Positions 5,317 through 6,624 of a stretch of 6,624 bases of DNA are shown here, in pieces (position 1 is the first letter of the stretch; each line of letters starts with the position of its first letter). The notes beneath the pieces were generated by a model. The model searched no databases, was not told where the DNA came from, and worked only from the letters and a program-made list of their open reading frames with translations. Location: assembly GCA_002423365.1 (NCBI GenBank), contig DIVU01000282.1:1-6624 (forward strand). Reading direction: 5' to 3'. The stretch comes from Desulfuromonadaceae bacterium UBA6124. GTDB taxonomy: Bacteria > Desulfobacterota > Desulfuromonadia > Desulfuromonadales > Trichloromonadaceae. The position numbers were made by a program, and so were the translations under genes.

Positions 5317-6267
5317 TTATCCTGCTTTCTCTTTTTGATCTCCCCCTTTTTTTATCGCCATAAAGACCCCGCCGACGATCAGGGTGCCGCCGATGAGGAT
5401 GTTGGGGGTCAAGGGTTCGCCGAGGGCGAGGACGCCGGTGAGAGCGCCGACCAAGGGGATGCCGTAGAGGAGATGGTTGGTGAGGCCGACGCCGAGGGCG
5501 GGGATGGCCTGGTTCCACAGGTGATAGGCCAGGGCCGAGCAGAAGGCGCCGAGAAAAAAGACGCCGCCCCAGGCGGCGAGGGAAGGGTGGGGTAGAGGGA
5601 GCAGCCAGGCTTCGAAAAGTGCGCCAGGGAGCAACGTCAGGGTGCCGACGATCATGATGCGGAAGGTCAACAGCAGGTTGGGATAGCGGGCGGTGAGCCG
5701 GTCGGCGAGAAAGGTGTAGCCGACCCAGCTGGTGACGGCGGCAAGCATCAGCAGATCCCCCAACAGGGTCGCGTCCCCGTTGTCGGGTCCGACCAGCAAG
5801 GCGACCCCGGCCAGGGCGATGAGTAGACCGCCGATCACCGTGATTCGGGGACGGCGGCGGTGGATGAAGGCATTGACCGCTTCGGTGGTCAGGGGGATGG
5901 TGGCGACGATCAGGGCGCCGTGGGTGGCGGTGGTGTATTTGAGGCCGAAGTTTTCAAAGCCGAAGTAGACGGTGACGCCGATAAAGCCGAGCAGAAAGAG
6001 CGCCCCGCGATCCTCCCGGTCAATGACCGTATGGCGATGGCGGCGGGCCAGGGGCCAGATCAGCAGGCTGGCCAGCACGAAGCGCAGAAAGGCCAGGGTA
6101 AAAGGAGGAATCTCCTGCACGGTCACGCGGGTGACGGCGAAGGACATGCCCCAGACGCAGACGACGAAGAGTGCCGGTAGAAAGTGGCGCCAGGGAAAGG
6201 GTCCGGTGTTTGACATACTGTGGTGGTCGCTTCGTAAGGGGGGAGTCGATGTTTTGGGGGCGGCCAT
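5317..6267 (-). CDS. EamA/DMT-superfamily membrane transporter
   Basis: Inner-membrane protein of 316 residues with two EamA (DUF6) repeats, about residues 28-160 and 165-305, each of five helices. Ten hydrophobic segments can be counted, beginning at FLPALFVVCVWGMSFA (about 29-44) and ending at LIGGTLIVGGVFMAI (about 289-303). Family signs include the first-helix W-G, FTLAFLRF in helix 2, and the helix 3-4 segment FGLKYTTATHGALI. Members export or import small metabolites such as amino acids, nucleobases or drugs; substrate cannot be told here. The start is uncertain: ATG at 6267 gives an unusual hydrophilic 28-residue lead, while ATG at 6216 (MSNTGPFPW) is closer to usual family length. Neither has a strong Shine-Dalgarno site. 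An A7G5 run lies in the last codons (mRNA sense). Its stop is 99 bases before the purB start. Confidence 0.87.
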   Translation of the reverse strand: MAAPKTSTPPLRSDHHSMSNTGPFPWRHFLPALFVVCVWGMSFAVTRVTVQEIPPFTLAFLRFVLASLLIWPLARRHRHTVIDREDRGALFLLGFIGVTVYFGFENFGLKYTTATHGALIVATIPLTTEAVNAFIHRRRPRITVIGGLLIALAGVALLVGPDNGDATLLGDLLMLAAVTSWVGYTFLADRLTARYPNLLLTFRIMIVGTLTLLPGALFEAWLLPLPHPSLAAWGGVFFLGAFCSALAYHLWNQAIPALGVGLTNHLLYGIPLVGALTGVLALGEPLTPNILIGGTLIVGGVFMAIKKGGDQKEKAG

Positions 6268-6306
6268 CGATAAATACTCTTTTTTTACTTTGGTCCAGCG
6301 ACGAAC

Positions 6307-6335
6307 ATTTTCTCAAGGAGGCGCTGTCGTGTAAA
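6307..6335 (-). promoter_or_regulatory. Candidate promoter for the EamA transporter gene
   Basis: On the minus strand TTTACA (6335-6330, 5/6 to the -35 consensus) and GAAAAT (6312-6307, 4/6) are spaced by 17 bases. The start would fall near 6300, about 33 bases before the ATG at 6267. Position in the divergent gap fits; the -10 lacks its first T. Confidence 0.35.
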
Positions 6336-6365
6336 TGATCTTTGCGCTTCGTGAATATTTAATGC

Positions 6366-6395
6366 TTGGCCTTTGCCCGGCCGGGTCTTTACAAT
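6366..6395 (+). promoter_or_regulatory. Candidate promoter with internal palindrome for the rightmost gene
   Basis: TACAAT (6390-6395) is a 5/6 -10 box; TTGGCC (6366-6371, 4/6) lies 18 bases upstream. Between them is a fully self-complementary 10-mer CCCGGCCGGG (6376-6385), placed where a repressor or activator could bind in the spacer. The leader to the TTG start would be about 40 bases. Confidence 0.45.
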
Positions 6396-6443
6396 AGCCG
6401 CCGCGCATCCGATCCTTTCGCTTTGAACCACGGGAGTTTAACT

Positions 6444-6624
6444 TTGTCCGACACGTTGCCCACGACAACGATTACCGATCAGGATTTCCAGGGGCTGTTG
6501 CACCGCCTCGCCGGCAACCAGAGCGGCGATGGCCTCGAAACCCTGGTCATGGTTGTCGATTGGCTGCGTCCGAAAACCCCGCAGGGCAAGGATTGGGCTG
6601 AGAAGCGTATCGATTATCTCGCGG
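6444..6624 (+). CDS. N-terminal fragment of a protein, possibly of the Gcr 'site-specific recombinase' family
   Basis: The first 60 codons of a gene that runs off the right edge without a stop. It begins with TTG (6444-6446), supported by GGGAG (6432-6436) seven bases upstream and by a candidate promoter. The visible protein starts MSDTLPTTTITDQDF and contains FQGLLHRLAG, then LVMVVDWLRP at 34-43 and a charged helix GKDWAEKRIDYLA at 48-60. It has no signal peptide or membrane segment so far. The '...L..LV..V.WLRP...A..RI..L' pattern recalls the N-terminus of the PF10136 (Gcr, 'site-specific recombinase') family, a membrane-protein family despite its name, but this is a weak impression from 60 residues. 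That this is a real coding start is more secure than the family. Confidence 0.6.
   Translation, partial: MSDTLPTTTITDQDFQGLLHRLAGNQSGDGLETLVMVVDWLRPKTPQGKDWAEKRIDYLA

Noticed and set aside
5237..5518. Extended transporter C-terminus by slippage on the A7G5 run
   Set aside because: The alternative frame adds an Arg/Pro/Ser-rich tail running through the G-rich spacer and purB promoter; nothing suggests it is selected.
6315..6334. AAGGAGG followed by GTG-TAA, a start-stop minimal frame
   Set aside because: A perfect Shine-Dalgarno sequence with start next to stop could be a stalling leader, but no downstream gene lies near and the segment is better used by the minus-strand promoter candidate; probably chance.
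1..6624. tRNA, rRNA, CRISPR array, insertion sequence or prophage genes
   Set aside because: No cloverleaf, spaced repeat array, transposase motif or phage gene was seen; the only repeats are the two 32-base palindromic units near 3714-3854.

Overview
The window looks like chromosomal DNA of a GC-rich, Gram-negative bacterium. The best guess is a Desulfuromonadales-type (Geobacter/Desulfuromonas-like) deltaproteobacterium. The guess rests on the LeuD sequence style, two lipoproteins with outer-membrane-type signals, a CBS-DUF294 protein and, above all, a selenocysteine-containing peroxiredoxin of a kind reported from Geobacter relatives. Taxonomy is inferred from remembered protein families, not from a search.

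Left part, plus strand: the end of a leucine-biosynthesis locus (leuD, 6-536) closes with a hairpin terminator. A probable two-gene unit follows: a CBS-DUF294 nucleotidyltransferase-like signalling protein (709-2151) and a small two-helix membrane protein with a zinc ribbon (2185-2502). Next comes a tightly coupled pair of lipoprotein genes. The first (2578-3126) is a peroxiredoxin whose reading frame is interrupted by one TGA exactly where the peroxidatic cysteine should be, with a bacterial SECIS-like hairpin directly downstream. It is read here as a genuine selenoprotein, not a pseudogene, and it overlaps the next lipoprotein gene (3123-3719) by ATGA.

Middle: a 19-bp perfect hairpin (3773-3816) between convergent genes should terminate transcription from both sides. 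It is bracketed by two near-identical 32-nt palindromic repeats, and the first copy supplies the stop codon of the lipoprotein gene.

Right part, minus strand: purB (adenylosuccinate lyase, E. coli-like type, 3862-5217), preceded by a possible promoter and a G-quadruplex-type tract, then a 10-TM EamA/DMT-family transporter (5317-6267). A divergent intergenic region with candidate promoters in both directions leads to the first 60 codons of a plus-strand gene that leaves the window (6444 onward), possibly a Gcr-type 'site-specific recombinase' family protein.

The genes are mostly unrelated housekeeping and accessory functions. The one functional module with clear internal logic is the envelope-anchored selenoperoxiredoxin plus its coupled lipoprotein, which suggests peroxide defence at the cell envelope of an organism that must also carry selA/selB/selC elsewhere.
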